Shown piece by piece: positions 22,462-33,518 of a stretch of DNA of 64,000 nt (the first letter of the stretch is position 1; each line of letters starts with the position of its first letter). This stretch comes from Gordionus sp. m RMFG-2023. Its lineage: Eukaryota; Nematomorpha; Gordioida; Chordodea; Parachordodidae. The stretch lies in NCBI RefSeq assembly GCF_954871325.1, contig NC_088775.1:23723561-23787560 (forward strand), given 5' to 3'. The notes below the pieces were generated by a model, which did no database searches, was not told the DNA's origin, and saw only the letters and a program-made list of their open reading frames with translations. The position numbers and the translations under genes were made by a program.

Positions 22462-24129
22462 CAGTGTCGTAGGCATGCCCCCCCCCATGAAAAATGAAAA
22501 AAAAATATTTTTTTTTAATTTTAATTTAATAAATTCTTAATAAACGCTTGATTTTTATGTTTTAAATTTATTATAAATAATAATAGATATACACATTTGA
22601 TTTTTTTTTATATTTATTTTTGGTTTGCAGCTATTTCACACCACCCAAAAAAATGGAGTTATAAACGTATCATGATATTGACTCAAAAAATCAAAAAAAA
22701 AACTAAAAAAATTTTGTCCGACCAGATTCATCGAAAGACAAGAGTCGGTGAAACTCTTTATTGAACTATATGATGTTGTCTTTGCAGCACTAAAATTTTA
22801 TATATCAAGCAAGGAAAAAGATTCAGCAGATGCCGAAAATCTTTTGCAGGCTATTATTAAGCCACAGTTTTTAATTTCAATTCAATGTGTTCATTTTTTA
22901 TTTAATTATACATATGATTTTAGCAAAATGCTACAAAAAATTGATTTGGATTTAAGGGAGATTATGAATAGAGCAAAGGATATTGGTAAAATATTAACAA
23001 ATATCAGAGAATATGGATGAAAAATTTCATGAAATAATATGAAAAAGTAAAGGAGATTGCTAATATGTTTGGAATTGAAATTTTTAAACCTAGAGTAGTC
23101 TCTAGACAATCCAATCGATCAAATATTGATGCATCTACGATTGAGGATTTTTATAAAATAAACATTTTTATTCCCCTTATTGATACATTTTTATTTCAAT
23201 TAAAAGAAAGATTTATTAGTCATAATTATATTTTAAAAAGCTTTTATTTTCTTTTGCCGGTTGAGTCTAAACTGTTGATTACACTTGAAACATGAGAGGA
23301 TATTAAAAAAATCTCAGAGTTTTATGCTGATGATTTAGTAGTTTCATATGATAAGTTACTTTTTGACAGAATAGGGTATTCTTTGAGACCAAAAAAATGC
23401 TCTGCAGGCCCTTTCCCTGTGTAATTGCATTTTAGATTCCCTGCCTAATATCAAAACATTATTAATTATTTTAGCTACCTTGCCAATTAGTACCTGCACT
23501 AATGAAAGGTCTTTTTCAACTTTAAAAAGGTTAAAAACCTATATAAGAAACACAACCGGTGAAAAACGTTTAAATGGATTAGCCCTATTGAATATTTATA
23601 AAGAGATTATTTTAGATAAAAATTTGATTCTAGATGAATTAGCGAAATCTCAGAGAAATGTAGATCTCTCTTTTTAATTTCAAAGCAATAAAATTTTATT
23701 AGTTTTAATATATAATCAATTTTTTTTGTAAAAAAAGTATTATTTATAAGATAATATCATCATATTTTTTTAAATACCATTATTTGCATAAGAATTACAC
23801 ATATTTTATATAATTGTAAAAAATTACTTTTTTAAAATAGTCTTTATACATTATAATTTTTAATATTAAAATCTGTATTATATAAAATATCAACATTTTG
23901 AAAATATTTTAATTAGTAAAAATATATACATGATTAAATAAAGGAATTTAAAATATATAATAAAATACCCTAAAATTTTGTTATATGAAAATATAAAACA
24001 ATTTTAACAAATCCAAAAATATAAGCAATTATGTGTTCAAAAAAATGGGAGGTTTGGGAGGCGAAGCCCCTCCAAAAAAATTTTTTAGCCACCCCCCCCC
24101 CTTATGATAAAATCCTGGCTACGCCACTG
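22462..24129 (+). mobile_element. hAT element, CAGTGGCGTA family, copy 1
   Basis: A 1,668-bp element between perfect 8-bp duplications CTATTAAA (22454-22461 and 24130-24137). Ends: left CAGTGTCGTAGGCATGCC, right (reverse complement) CAGTGGCGTAGCCAGGATT, the latter a widely met hAT terminus. Both ends are followed inward by C/G homopolymers of nine or more. It holds the C-terminal half of a transposase on the plus strand, so it is an internally deleted copy. Orientation is given by the transposase. Confidence 0.9.
22700..23677 (+). pseudogene. C-terminal half of a ZMYM1-like hAT transposase
   Basis: Transposase of the hAT group whose domesticated relatives include ZMYM-type genes. Visible in order: CPTRFIERQESVKLFIELY (about 22718-22774, the conserved R-W/F region after the catalytic histidine), a helical stretch to 23020, EIANMFGIEIFKPRVVSRQ (about 23053-23110) with SNIDASTIEDFYKINIFIP, and the dimerisation motif STCTNERSFSTLKRLKTYIR (about 23484-23545) followed by LNGLALLNIYKEI. 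Stops near 23020, 23030, 23295 and 23422 split it. The N-terminal half with the zinc finger and first catalytic residues is absent. Confidence 0.8.
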
Positions 24130-24321
24130 CTATTAAATCAAATACTAAATTATTAATCAATTTTTTAGAATAAATTTTTTTTGGTGAAAAAGGTTGATAT
24201 TTCAGAGAAGAAATAGTTATTTTTAGATTTATAAAATAAAAGTAATCACTTGTTTAATTTGGGGCATTGTTGGGTTTGAAATTGAATGACCCATAAAATT
24301 AAATATAATTTAATTGATATT

Positions 24322-24383
<62 letters not shown>

Positions 24384-24683
24384 ATATATATATATAATAT
24401 TGTTTTCAGTTATTATAATTTTATTAAAATTGTATCGCATAAATTACAAACAATAAAATAGTAAGGTCTATTAAATCAAATATTAAATAATTAATCGACT
24501 TATTAGAATAAAAAATTTCTAGTGTAAAAAGGTTAATATTTCAAAAAAGAAATAGTTATTTTTAGATTTAAAAGTAAGCACTTGTTTAATTTGGGCATCG
24601 TTGATATAATATTGTTTTCAGTTATTATAATTTTATAAAATTGTATCGCTCAAATTATTAAAATACCAAATTAGACAATTTAT
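24130..24683. repeat. Direct duplication and (TA)n microsatellite
   Basis: 24130-24300 recurs at 24464-24610 (CTATTAAATCAAATAxTAAA, GAAATAGTTATTTTTAGATT, CACTTGTTTAATTTGGG). TTGTTTTCAGTTATTATAAT also occurs twice, at about 24400 and 24613. A (TA)n tract with occasional TTT interruptions fills about 24317-24398. The second copy contains the undamaged target sequence CTATTAAATC of the neighbouring hAT element. Confidence 0.75.
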
Positions 24684-25079
24684 AGGTCCGTGAAGTTGGC
24701 CCCACAATTTTTGATTTTCAATGGTTTATCAGTTGGTGTGATTAGTACCCGATTTGTACCATCACCGTTTTTGAGATATTCAAAGAACAAAATAAGGGGC
24801 CAGCTTCACGACAGCCCCCCCCCTCCAACTTTTGAACTTAAAAATAAAAAGTGAATAGGTCGATAGAGAATGATTTGTACCGTTTTCAGTTCGATTTGTA
24901 CCATCACCGTTTTCCAGTTATTGACCGAAATATGGCGCCAAAAATAAAAAACACTCAAAATTTATTTATTTTTTAAATTTTTTAACGTACAACGGTAGAG
25001 AATTTTTTTCTCTTCTTAATGATGCCTCAAATTAAGCTTTATCTTCATTATTTATTTCGGAAATCAAATTTTAAATATT

Positions 25080-26215
25080 ATATTATAGCGTGAAGTTAGC
25101 CCTCTCCCCCCCCCCCCCCGATATTCAAAATTTGAGATTTTTCAAATTTTTAAAACGGGATTGATTTGTACCCGATTTGTACCGTTTCAAACTCGATTTG
25201 TACCATTACCGTTTTCCAGCTATTGACCGTTAAAGATATAATGCCAAAAATAAAAAACACTCAACATTTATTTTTTAAAAAATTTTTTAACGTACAACGG
25301 TAGAGAATTTTTTTCTCTTCCTAATGATGCATCAAATTAAGCTTTATCTACATTATTTATTTCGGAAATCAAATTTTAAACTTTATATTATAGCGTGAAG
25401 TTAGCCCCCTCCCCCCCCCCCCCCAATATTCAAAATTTGAGATTTTTCAAATTTTTAAAACGGGATTGATTTGTACCGTTTCATACTCGATTTGTACTAT
25501 TACCGTTTTCCAGCTATTGACCGTTAAAGATATGGCGCCAAAAATAAAAAACACTCAACATTTATTTTTTTAAAAAATTTTTTAACGTACAACGGTAGAG
25601 AATTTTTTTCTCTTCCTAATGATGCCTCAAATTAAGCTTTATCTTCATTATTTATTTCGGAAATCAAATTTTTAACCTTATATTATAGCGTGAATTTAGC
25701 CCCCCCCCCCAATATTCAAAATTTGAGTTTTTTCAAATTTTTAAAACGGGATTGATTTGTACCCGATTTGTACCGACTTGTATCGTTTCAAACTCGATTT
25801 GTACCATTACCGTTTTCCAGCTATTGACCGTTAAAGATATGGCGCCAAAAATAAAAAACACTCAACATTTATTTTTTTAAAAATTTTTTTAACGTACAAC
25901 GGTAGAGAATTTTTTCTCTTCCTAATAATGCATCAAATTAAGCTTTATCTTCATTATTTGTTTCGGAAATCAAATTTTAAACCTTATATTATAGCGTGAA
26001 GTTAGCCCCCCCCCCAATATTCAAAATTTGAGATTTTTCAAATTTTTAAAAAGGGATTGATTTGTACCGTTTTCCAGCTATTAACCGTTAAAGATATACG
26101 CCAAAAATAAAAAACACTCAAAATTTATTTTTTTTTAAATTTTTTAACGTACAACTGTAGATAATTTTTTTCTCTTCCTAATGATGCCTCAAATTAAGCT
26201 TTATCTTCATTAATT
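25080..26215 (+). repeat. ~300-bp tandem units, left arm of FB-like element
   Basis: Units start with GCGTGAAGTTAGCC at about 25090, 25395, 25690 and 25994 (spacing 295-305). Each has a poly-C run of 8-16, ATTCAAAATTTGAGATTTTT, GATTTGTACCxxTTTGTACC, CCGTTTTCCAGCTATTGACC, TATGGCGCCAAAAATAAAAA, AACGTACAACGGTAGAGAAT and AATTAAGCTTTATCTTCATT. The poly-C length differs in every unit. Confidence 0.9.
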
Positions 26216-27200
26216 TTTAAAAAAATAAATTTTGAGTGTTTTTTATTTTTGGCACCATATCTTTAACGGTGAATAGCTGGAAAACGGTAATAGACAAATC
26301 GAGTTTTAAACGGTACAAATCGGGTACAAATCAATCCTGTTTTAAAAATTTGAAAAATCTCAAATTTTGAATATCGGGGAAGGGGGCTAACTTCAAGCTA
26401 TAATATAAGGTTTAAAATTTGATTTCCAAAATAAATAATGAAGATAAAGCTTAATTTGAGGCATCATTAGGAAGAGAAAAAAATTCTCTACCGTTGTACG
26501 TTAAAAAATTTAGAAAAATAAATAAATGTTGAGTGTTTTTATTTTTGGTGCCATATCTTTAACGGCCAATAGCTGGAAAACGGTAATAGTACAAATCAAG
26601 TTTGAAATGGTACAAATCAATCCCGTTTTAAAAATTTGAAAAATCTCATTTGATTTCCGAAATAAATAATGAAGATAAAGCTTAATTTGAGGCATCATTA
26701 GGAAGAGAAAAAAATTCTCTACCGTTGTACGTTAAAAATTTTTTTAAAAAAATAAATGTTGAGTGTTTTTTATTTTTGGTGCCATATCTTTAACGGTCAA
26801 TAGCTGGAAAACGGTAATAGTACAAATCGAGTTTGAAACGGTACAAATCAATCCTGTTTTAAAAATTTAAAAAATCTCAAATTTTGAATAGGTTTAAAAT
26901 TTGATTTCCGAAATAAATAATGAAGATAAAGCTTAATTTGATGCATCATTAGGAAGAGAAAAAAATTCTCTACCGTTGTAAGTTAAAAAATTTTTTAAAA
27001 AAATAAATGTTGAGTGTTTTTTATTTTTGGCGCCATATCTTTAACGGTCAATAGCTGGAAAACGGTAATGGTACAAATCGAGTTTGAAACGGTACAAATC
27101 GGGTACAAATCAATCCCGTTTTAAAAATTTGAAAAATCTCAAATTTTAAATATCGGGGGGGGGGGGGGGTAACTTCACGTTATATTATAAGGTTTAAAAT
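26216..27200 (-). repeat. ~300-bp tandem units, right arm of FB-like element
   Basis: Same unit as the left arm but inverted. Full units with the G-run and AACTTCA end near 26390 and 27170; two middle units (about 26640 and 26890) lack the G-run segment, so the right array has had internal deletions. Small ORFs such as 26510-26698 are repeat artefacts. Confidence 0.9.
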
Positions 27201-27612
27201 TTGATTTCCGAAATAAATAATGAAGATAAAGCTTAATTTGAGGCATCATTAGGAAGAGAAAAAAATTCTCTACCGTTGTACGTTAAAAAATTTTAAAAAA
27301 AAATAAATTTTGAGTGTTTTTTATTTTTGGCGCCATATTTTCAACGGTCAATAGCTGGAAAACGGTGATGGTACAAATCGAACTGAAAACGGTACAAATC
27401 ATTCTCTATCGACCTATTCACTTTTTATTTTTAAGTTCAAAAGTTGGGGGGCTGTCGTGAAGTTGGCCCCCCATTTTATTCTTTGAATATCTCAAAAACG
27501 GTGATGGTACAAATCGAACTGAAAACGGTACAAATCGGGTACTAATCACACCAACTGATAAACTATTGAAAATCAAAAATTGTGGGGCCAACTTCACGGA
27601 CCTACAATTTAT

Positions 27613-27965
27613 ATCTATATTGTTAAAATTAAAATATGACTTCATTCTACCAGATCAAACAATAAAAAGAATAAAAAATAAATAATGTTAAAAATTTCCC
27701 CGTGATACAGTGAGTTACCAAAAAATGATATGCTGTTATTGTAATGTAATATTATTTTTTTACAATTTATTAGTGTGTTTCACGCCCAAAATTTTAAACA
27801 ATAAGAATTTTAAATCTTTGTTTGAGGAATTCTTTTGTGAATTTTATTATAAACAATCTTCTAAGCTAGGTGAAATCTTTTATAATTTTTTTTTATCATT
27901 TTTTGTAAAATTATCGATTTTAAGTATAGTAAAAGTGTGTTTTTTTCTAAATAATTTTATATGAT
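27613..27965 (+). repeat. AT module shared with the 59-63 kb element
   Basis: ATGATATGCTGTTATTGTA and ACAATTTATTAGTG, then CACGCCCAAAATTTTAAxCA and GAGGAATTCTTTT, match 59628-59885 in the same orientation and 62330-62770 inverted. Together with the satellite just downstream it is one arm of that element type, lacking the GCGAAACTTTT-type terminus. Confidence 0.8.
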
Positions 27966-27969
27966 ATTT

Positions 27970-28740
27970 TAAATGATAATATGACAATTGTCACATTCCT
28001 TATTTTCTAAGATTTTTGAAATTTTTTGACACAAAAGGGTAAAAATATAATTTATATTGTAAAGATATTAAATTATAAATTCAAAGAATATGTTCCTTGG
28101 AAAAATAACAATTATCATAATCGATATTTTTAAACATATTAGATCTTTTTTGATTCTAATGGGCAAAAATATGTATTTTTAACATGTTAAATTAAAATTT
28201 CAATTGAGATTACCATATAAAAAAGACAATTATCATAATCGTGTTTTTTATTTTTTTTGACGCATTTGGGCAAAAATATAAATTGTTAACATGTTAAATT
28301 AAAACTTGAAGATGTACCATAGAAAAGTGACAATTATCATAATCGTCATTTTTAAAGTTTCTTGAATTTTTTTGACGAAAATGGGTTAACATTAGTATTG
28401 CTAGCATGTTTAAAAAACTTCAGTGAAAGTGGTCCCTAGATAAGTGGCAATTGTCATAATCGTTATTTTTAAAGTTTTTTGATTTTTTTTTGACGCAACT
28501 GGGCAAAAATATAGATTGTTAACATGTTAAATTAGAAATTTAGTGAAGATGCATCAATGATAAGTGATTATCATAATTGTTATTTTTAAATATTTCTGAA
28601 TTTTTTTTGACGCCAATGGCTAAAAATACTGATTGTAAACATGTTAAATTAAAATTTCACGAAGATGTAGCATAGAAATGTGACAATTGTCATGATCGTT
28701 ATTAAGAGTTTTTTGAGGCAAGTGGGTTATAAAATATAGA
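27970..28740 (+). repeat. ~113-bp satellite, diverged array of about 6-7 units
   Basis: GACAATTGTCA, GACAATTATCAT or GGCAATTGTCAT cores recur at about 27983, 28105, 28225, 28330, 28447 and 28681, with TTTTTTTGACGxAAxTGGGC and AACATGTTAAATT words. The first unit (about 27985-28100) is the same edge variant seen at the outer borders of the arrays at 14.9, 19.2 and 62.2 kb. Units are more diverged than in the 14.9-16.6 kb array. Confidence 0.85.
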
Positions 28741-28892
28741 TTGCAATCTATTTTTACCATGTTTATAAAATTCAAAAAAACGTCAATCAAATTTAACCAA
28801 TAGTGTTCTTTTAAATATTTGTCCAATGATAATCATTATGGCAATTTTAAGCCAATAGTAATTCCCATGTGATTTGTAATATGACGAATTTC

Positions 28893-29111
28893 TTCAAACT
28901 ATTGCTTGGTTTAGCTGATAGCAATTACAAATTTAAATATATAGATGTGATGATGATGGCACTTTCAGAAATAATAGTTTATATCAAAGTAAATTTTTAA
29001 TATTAATAAATAATTTTTAATTATTTTAGAGTTAGAAAATCAAACATTTTAGATTGCACAAGAATATGTTGAGAAACATGGATTTCCAAACTGCCTTGGC
29101 TCATTAGATGG
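28893..29111 (+). pseudogene. PIF/Harbinger transposase fragment, copy 1
   Basis: Reads VEKHGFPNCLGSLDG just before the hAT insertion at 29112 and resumes after it as KDIKIKSPEF; this is the Harbinger-type DDE block around the first catalytic aspartate (FPNCLGxxDG). Upstream at about 28915-28975 is ADSNYKFKYIDV, which in intact proteins follows this block, so the order is rearranged by tandem duplication. Stops interrupt it. Confidence 0.65.
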
Positions 29112-30840
29112 CAGTGGCGTATCCAGGATTTTCCTATAGGAAGGGAAATTTTTTTGGGGGGCTTTGCCTCCAAACCCTCTTTGGCCAGCTTTTTCCTCAC
29201 CTTTGGCCGGGTCATATCTTTGATCTATTCTTTTAAATTATTCATAATTCAATAATAATTATATTAATATTTTTAATTTTTATTTGAATTTTGGTTCCTT
29301 TTATAAATTAATTATTTAAGAAATTTTTTTTTTAATTTTTAAATTTAACATTTATTAATAAAGACAAATTAAATCTGACAAAATGATAGTATAAAAATAA
29401 AATTCCAAAACATAATTCTAGAAAATTCAAGAAATTTAACAAACAAGGACTTCATAATACAAAGTATAATAATAGATATAATAGAAATATAATAAATGCA
29501 AATGATAATATGAAGAAGAAGGGGGGGGGGGGGGTTTAAATAATTTAGGGAAGAAGAAGAAAATCTAGATTAATCGGCTCCTCGGGGAATGAACCTATGG
29601 CGTGTAAAATTAGATTTTATAATCTGAATTCCTATGCGTTGACGTAAGTAGTCGCTTTCTTTTGGGTCTCCTGATTACTAATTCGCGCTTATGAATATAA
29701 GAAGAAATAAAAGTTATAACCCAATTTTTATTTTAAGTTAGGTATATTATAGATAAATTTTTTTAAAAAAATATAAAATTGAAATAAAGTTTAGTGTCAA
29801 TTTTTTTTTTTATAAAATTTGCTTTAAAAACTAGCCTCAGCTTAAATTCTCATATAATATAAATATATTTTTTGATTGAAAATTCTAATTGTAGTGAGTA
29901 TAAAATATTGACTAGAAAATTTTTTAAAGAACAAGTTTTTATAACTTATTAAATACAATATTATATAAAAAATTTATTAAATACTATAATTATAATGTGA
30001 TTTTTAATTTTCGTGGGAATTTTTCCAATTCATCAAGAATTTTCTATGTCGTTGGAAATAAATCTCTGTGGATATTTAACATAGCTAACCCATTTAGCCG
30101 AGAAGTAGTATTTTGTAAATAAGTTATCAACCTTCTCAATTTGGAAAAGGTCCTTTCATTCGTATATGTTGTAATAGGCAAACATGCAAGAATACCTTCA
30201 AAATAAATTAAGCCTCCTTATACCGATTGAGCGCATCAATAGCATGCTCAGGTAAAATAATAAACGTAGTAAATATTTATACCACAATTCGAATTCACTG
30301 ATTAAATTGATTTCAGTATCAACATCATAGGAATAAAATTTTGCTAAATATTTAATTATACCAATAATGGCATCAGAAAACGAAGAAGGGTCTTTTGGTA
30401 ATAAAATTTGAAGATTACCAAAGACTTGTTTTTTATCTAAAAACCGTACTTTAATTTGCGATAAAAAAGTATCTAAGAATGGAATGAAATTGGATATTTT
30501 ATAAGATTTAATTCAACGTCTATATAAATATTATGAAATATTCAACTACATTCATTCTTCCTGTCCACATTTTCCTCCAAATCAATATCTTGAACCAAAT
30601 TGAAATTTGGTTTTTGTAAATTTCTACATAGTATTGAGCTATAGGAAAATAATTTATTAATGCAACTAGCAGTAAGGATAAACTCTGCTTGATATTGAAA
30701 AATTTTGATGGGGCAAGGGGGAGGGGGTCCGGGGGTCGGGGTAAAATTTTTTATTATCTTAAAATAATATTTAGAAAAACAGTCAAATTTGCTATGGGGG
30801 GTAAAATTTCCCCCTTTCCCCCCCATTGGTTACGCGCCTG
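29112..30840 (-). mobile_element. hAT element, CAGTGGCGTA family, copy 2
   Basis: A 1,729-bp element flanked by the perfect duplication TTAGATGG (29104-29111, 30841-30848). Ends CAGTGGCGTATCCAGGATT and (reverse complement) CAGGCGCGTAACCAATGGGG. Transposase remains are on the minus strand: about 30130-30175 encodes PITTYTNERTFSKL, equivalent to STCTNERSFSTL of copy 1. A G run of 14 sits near 29521. It inserted into the Harbinger fragment within the LDG motif. Confidence 0.9.
30000..30600 (-). pseudogene. hAT transposase remnant (C-terminal part)
   Basis: Minus-strand relic of the same ZMYM1-like hAT transposase as at 22700-23677. The dimerisation motif with NERTF lies near 30130-30175 and further helical stretches run to about 30600. 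Frames are broken in many places and the N-terminal half is missing. Like copy 1 it is a deletion derivative, but in the opposite orientation. Confidence 0.65.
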
Positions 30841-31090
30841 TTAGATGGTAAGGACATAAAAATCAAAAGTCCTGAATTTATTGCTTAGTTTAGCTTATAG
30901 CTACAAATTTATATATATAGATATGTGGTGGCATTTTCAGAAATAGTAGTTTATATCAAAGTAAATTTATAATATTAATAAATAATTTTTAATTATTTTA
31001 GAGTTAGAAAATCAAACATTTTATATTTTGAGAAACATGGATTTCCAAACTACCTTGGCTCATTAGATGGTATGTACATAAAAATAAATA
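30841..31090 (+). pseudogene. PIF/Harbinger transposase fragment, copy 2
   Basis: After KDIKIKSPEF (30849-30880) a second copy of the 28893-29111 segment begins: the same TTATATCAAAGTAAATTT, GAGTTAGAAAATCAAACATTTTA-like text and AACATGGATTTCCAAACT, coding HGFPNYLGSLDG at about 31040-31072. Here LDG is uninterrupted, so this is a paralogous empty site for the hAT insertion in copy 1. Confidence 0.65.
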
Positions 31091-31540
31091 ATCTTGCAAA
31101 ATTAGATCTTTTAAATCAATTGATATCTTTTAATTAGGTAATTTTTATGCATAAGTAAATATTTGCATCTCTCTTATCTTTTCTGAAAATTTGGCCTTTC
31201 TACACGCATTCCATAGTGTTGTATATTTTCTCATAACTTCATAATTGTAGAATGTATGTTATTCATAACTTATTAAAACATTTTTGATTAAATGTATAAT
31301 CTTTTTGTTTTACTTATATATAATTTGACTATAATTGAAGTTAACCTACTATTTGTTAACTTAGAATATCTTTTTATTTTTTCTATTGTAATAACAATGT
31401 CTTAAATTTAATTTTATATTGTGTAACTAAGAAATAAATCATATGGAAGGGTGGTGTGGTTTGTTTAAAATTTAAATTAGGATAAACATTTTTTCAGCAT
31501 GGTACTTTAATATGTATTCATGAATTACATATAAATACCA
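31091..31540. other. AT-rich gap
   Basis: No gene or repeat recognised; may be the tail of the Harbinger element. Confidence 0.3.
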
Positions 31541-32600
31541 GGAGCTAATCAGTAGAATGATAGGTAAATCAGATATTTCCCCTTCATTTGATGATAATTT
31601 TGAAAAATTTTCCCAATAATATAAAATGGCAAAAAAAAATGTATATATTAGAAAGATTTAATTCTTATACATCAGGCCTATTTTTCTGGATCCAAGGTAA
31701 AAATAAATTATTCTGGGTTTTCCTGGACTTGGAAAATATTTTTCACAATTAATATGGACTTGGACATAGCTTGAGAATTTTTCAAAATTAATATAGTCTT
31801 AGATTCCTGAAAAATTTTTAATTTTAAATATGGACTAGAAATTGGCCTGAAGGAATGATCAAAAACCAGGGCCCATGCAACTTTCATATTCTGATTGAAT
31901 TTTTAAATACATTGTGACTTATTATATATTTTATTTCAGTTCTCAACTATCAAAATTATTATGGTCTTTGGTGGGTTTGAGAAAATTTTCTTAAGTGCTT
32001 GGACCTGGCTTGGGAATTTTTTTAATATTAGGCATAGGTGTACAGAATATTTATATGGCTCTCAGGTAAAAGCTAATTTAAATATATTTTTATTTAAAAA
32101 AATAATATTCACTCTTAGTCTTAATGGGTTGGCCTTGGTCTGAAGGGAAAGATATGGTTTTTAGAGATTTACCTTCTCCAGGTTTGGGAAAAAATTTTGA
32201 AAATTACTATGGGTTAGCCAGGCTTGAGGAAATTTTGTATAAAATTATTATAGGTTGGGCTGGGCTTGGAGAATATTTTTATAAATTATAATGGGCTGGG
32301 CTTGGGGAAAATTTTTCAAAATTATTATGAGCTTGGATGCTTGAGAATTTTTTTTATTAATTATGGGTCAGACATTGGCCTAAAACAAATTTTTTTGCAG
32401 GCCTGGGCTCGGCCTGATCAAAAAACCAAGGCCCATGAAAATCTGATTTTTATTGTATTTTTAAATTCATTATGATTATTTAAATGTTTTATTTCAGTTC
32501 TCAACTACCAAAATTATTATGATCTTTCATTGGGCTTGGAAGAATTTTTTAAAATTATTATGGGATTGTACTTTGCCTGGGAATTTTTTTTAATATTAAA
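31541..32600 (+). repeat. Dispersed repeat with degenerate GGGCTTGG minisatellite
   Basis: Opens with ATGATAGGTAAATCAGATAT and TTCCCCTTCATTTGATGA, also found at 46450 and 54305. It continues as loose 30-45-bp repeats of GGGCTGGGCTTGGGGAAAA followed by TTTTTCAAAATTATTATG (about 31700-32600). AGGCCCATGAAA/AGGCCCATGCAA with TTCAGTTCTCAACTA occur twice (31870-31950 and 32428-32510), a ~560-bp higher-order period. ORFs here (31961, 32266) are repeat artefacts. Confidence 0.75.
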
Positions 32601-32799
32601 TTAAGTGATCAGTAATGTTTAACAAATAATATTGGTATTATCAAGTAAAAGCTTTAAATTTATTTTTACTCAAACCATAGTATTTACACTTAGTTTTAAT
32701 AGATTAAACCTGGCTGAAGGGGGGGGGGGGTAAAAAAAATAAAAATTGTATATTATTTTTACAAATATCAGGTAACAACTATTATAAAAGTAAAAAGAA

Positions 32800-33010
32800 A
32801 ATTAGTTGATAAATAATATTCATATGGTTTTTAAGTTATTTTTCATAAAAATCTTACCCTGAATTCAGACTCAGTAAGATTTCGCTGTGAGTATGCGAAA
32901 TTTTGGCTAACTGTGAATGAAGGGTTTTACATTTTATAGATGTAGAATTAAAATTAATTAATTAAATGAATAAGATTGTGAATCCATATATTAAAAGTTT
33001 AGAATTTAAC
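32800..33010. repeat. Dispersed repeat, inverted partner at 60785-60975
   Basis: ATTCATATGGTTTTTAAGTT, CTTACCCTGAATTCAGACTC, GCTAACTGTGxATG and AGATTGTGAATCC appear in reverse complement at 60785-60975. About 75-80% alike by eye. No ORF. Confidence 0.7.
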
Positions 33011-33054
33011 ATGAGTTACAACCCTCTTTAGTAATTTGTATATTTTTATCAAAT

Positions 33055-33325
33055 TTTAAGAAGGAAAAAATATTTAGTAATAGCTTATACTTTCTGATCA
33101 GACAGGATGACAGTATGGAAATGTTATTATTATTAAGATGCAAAAAAAATTATTTATATATTTGAAATTTTAGTCATATTTTTTATTTGTGGAGATAGAT
33201 ACTTAAAAATGTTTTTTAAAAAAATTCTAAAGTAGTATAAAAATATCTAAATAGCACACTACTTTTTTGAAAAATATTGATAGCAATAGCATACTACTTT
33301 AAAAGTAGCTTTTAACAAAACTATG
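33055..33325 (+). mobile_element. 3' end of a hAT-B-type element
   Basis: AGCTTATACTTTCTGATC, ATGTTATTATTATTAA and the terminal AGCACACTACTTTTTT, AAAAGTAGCTTTTAACAAAACT correspond to 41945-42314 of the hAT-B copy (AGCGCGCTACTTTTTTT, AAAAATAGCGTTTAACAAC). It ends near 33325. The left part is missing, so it is a 5'-deleted relic. Confidence 0.7.
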
Positions 33326-33518
33326 GCTATTTTTTAAATATGTTTTTTATAATGTTATTTTTAATATAAATATGATGTTAAATTATAAAAAATCTGTGTG
33401 GATAATAAAATTTCCTAATAAACTTTTGTATACAATAAAATATGCTAATAAATTGTAAAACTGTGATTATTTTTATGAGAATGAATTATCAAATTTTTAA
33501 TATATTCAACTATTACAG

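Larger units (their letters stand above)
24684..27603. mobile_element. FB/MULE-like foldback element built of ~300-bp repeats
   Basis: A 2,920-bp element with near-identical long TIRs: AGGTCCGTGAAGTTGGCCCC at the left and its complement at the right, still matching through GTTTATCAGTTGGTGTGATT and beyond. It is flanked by a 9-bp direct repeat ACAATTTAT (24675-24683, 27604-27612). Inside the arms are tandem ~300-bp units in opposing orientation, meeting near 26215. Long TIRs made of tandem repeats plus a 9-bp duplication are the hallmark of Drosophila FB elements, now placed with MULEs. There is no transposase. An 8-bp duplication plus one chance base is possible. Confidence 0.85.
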
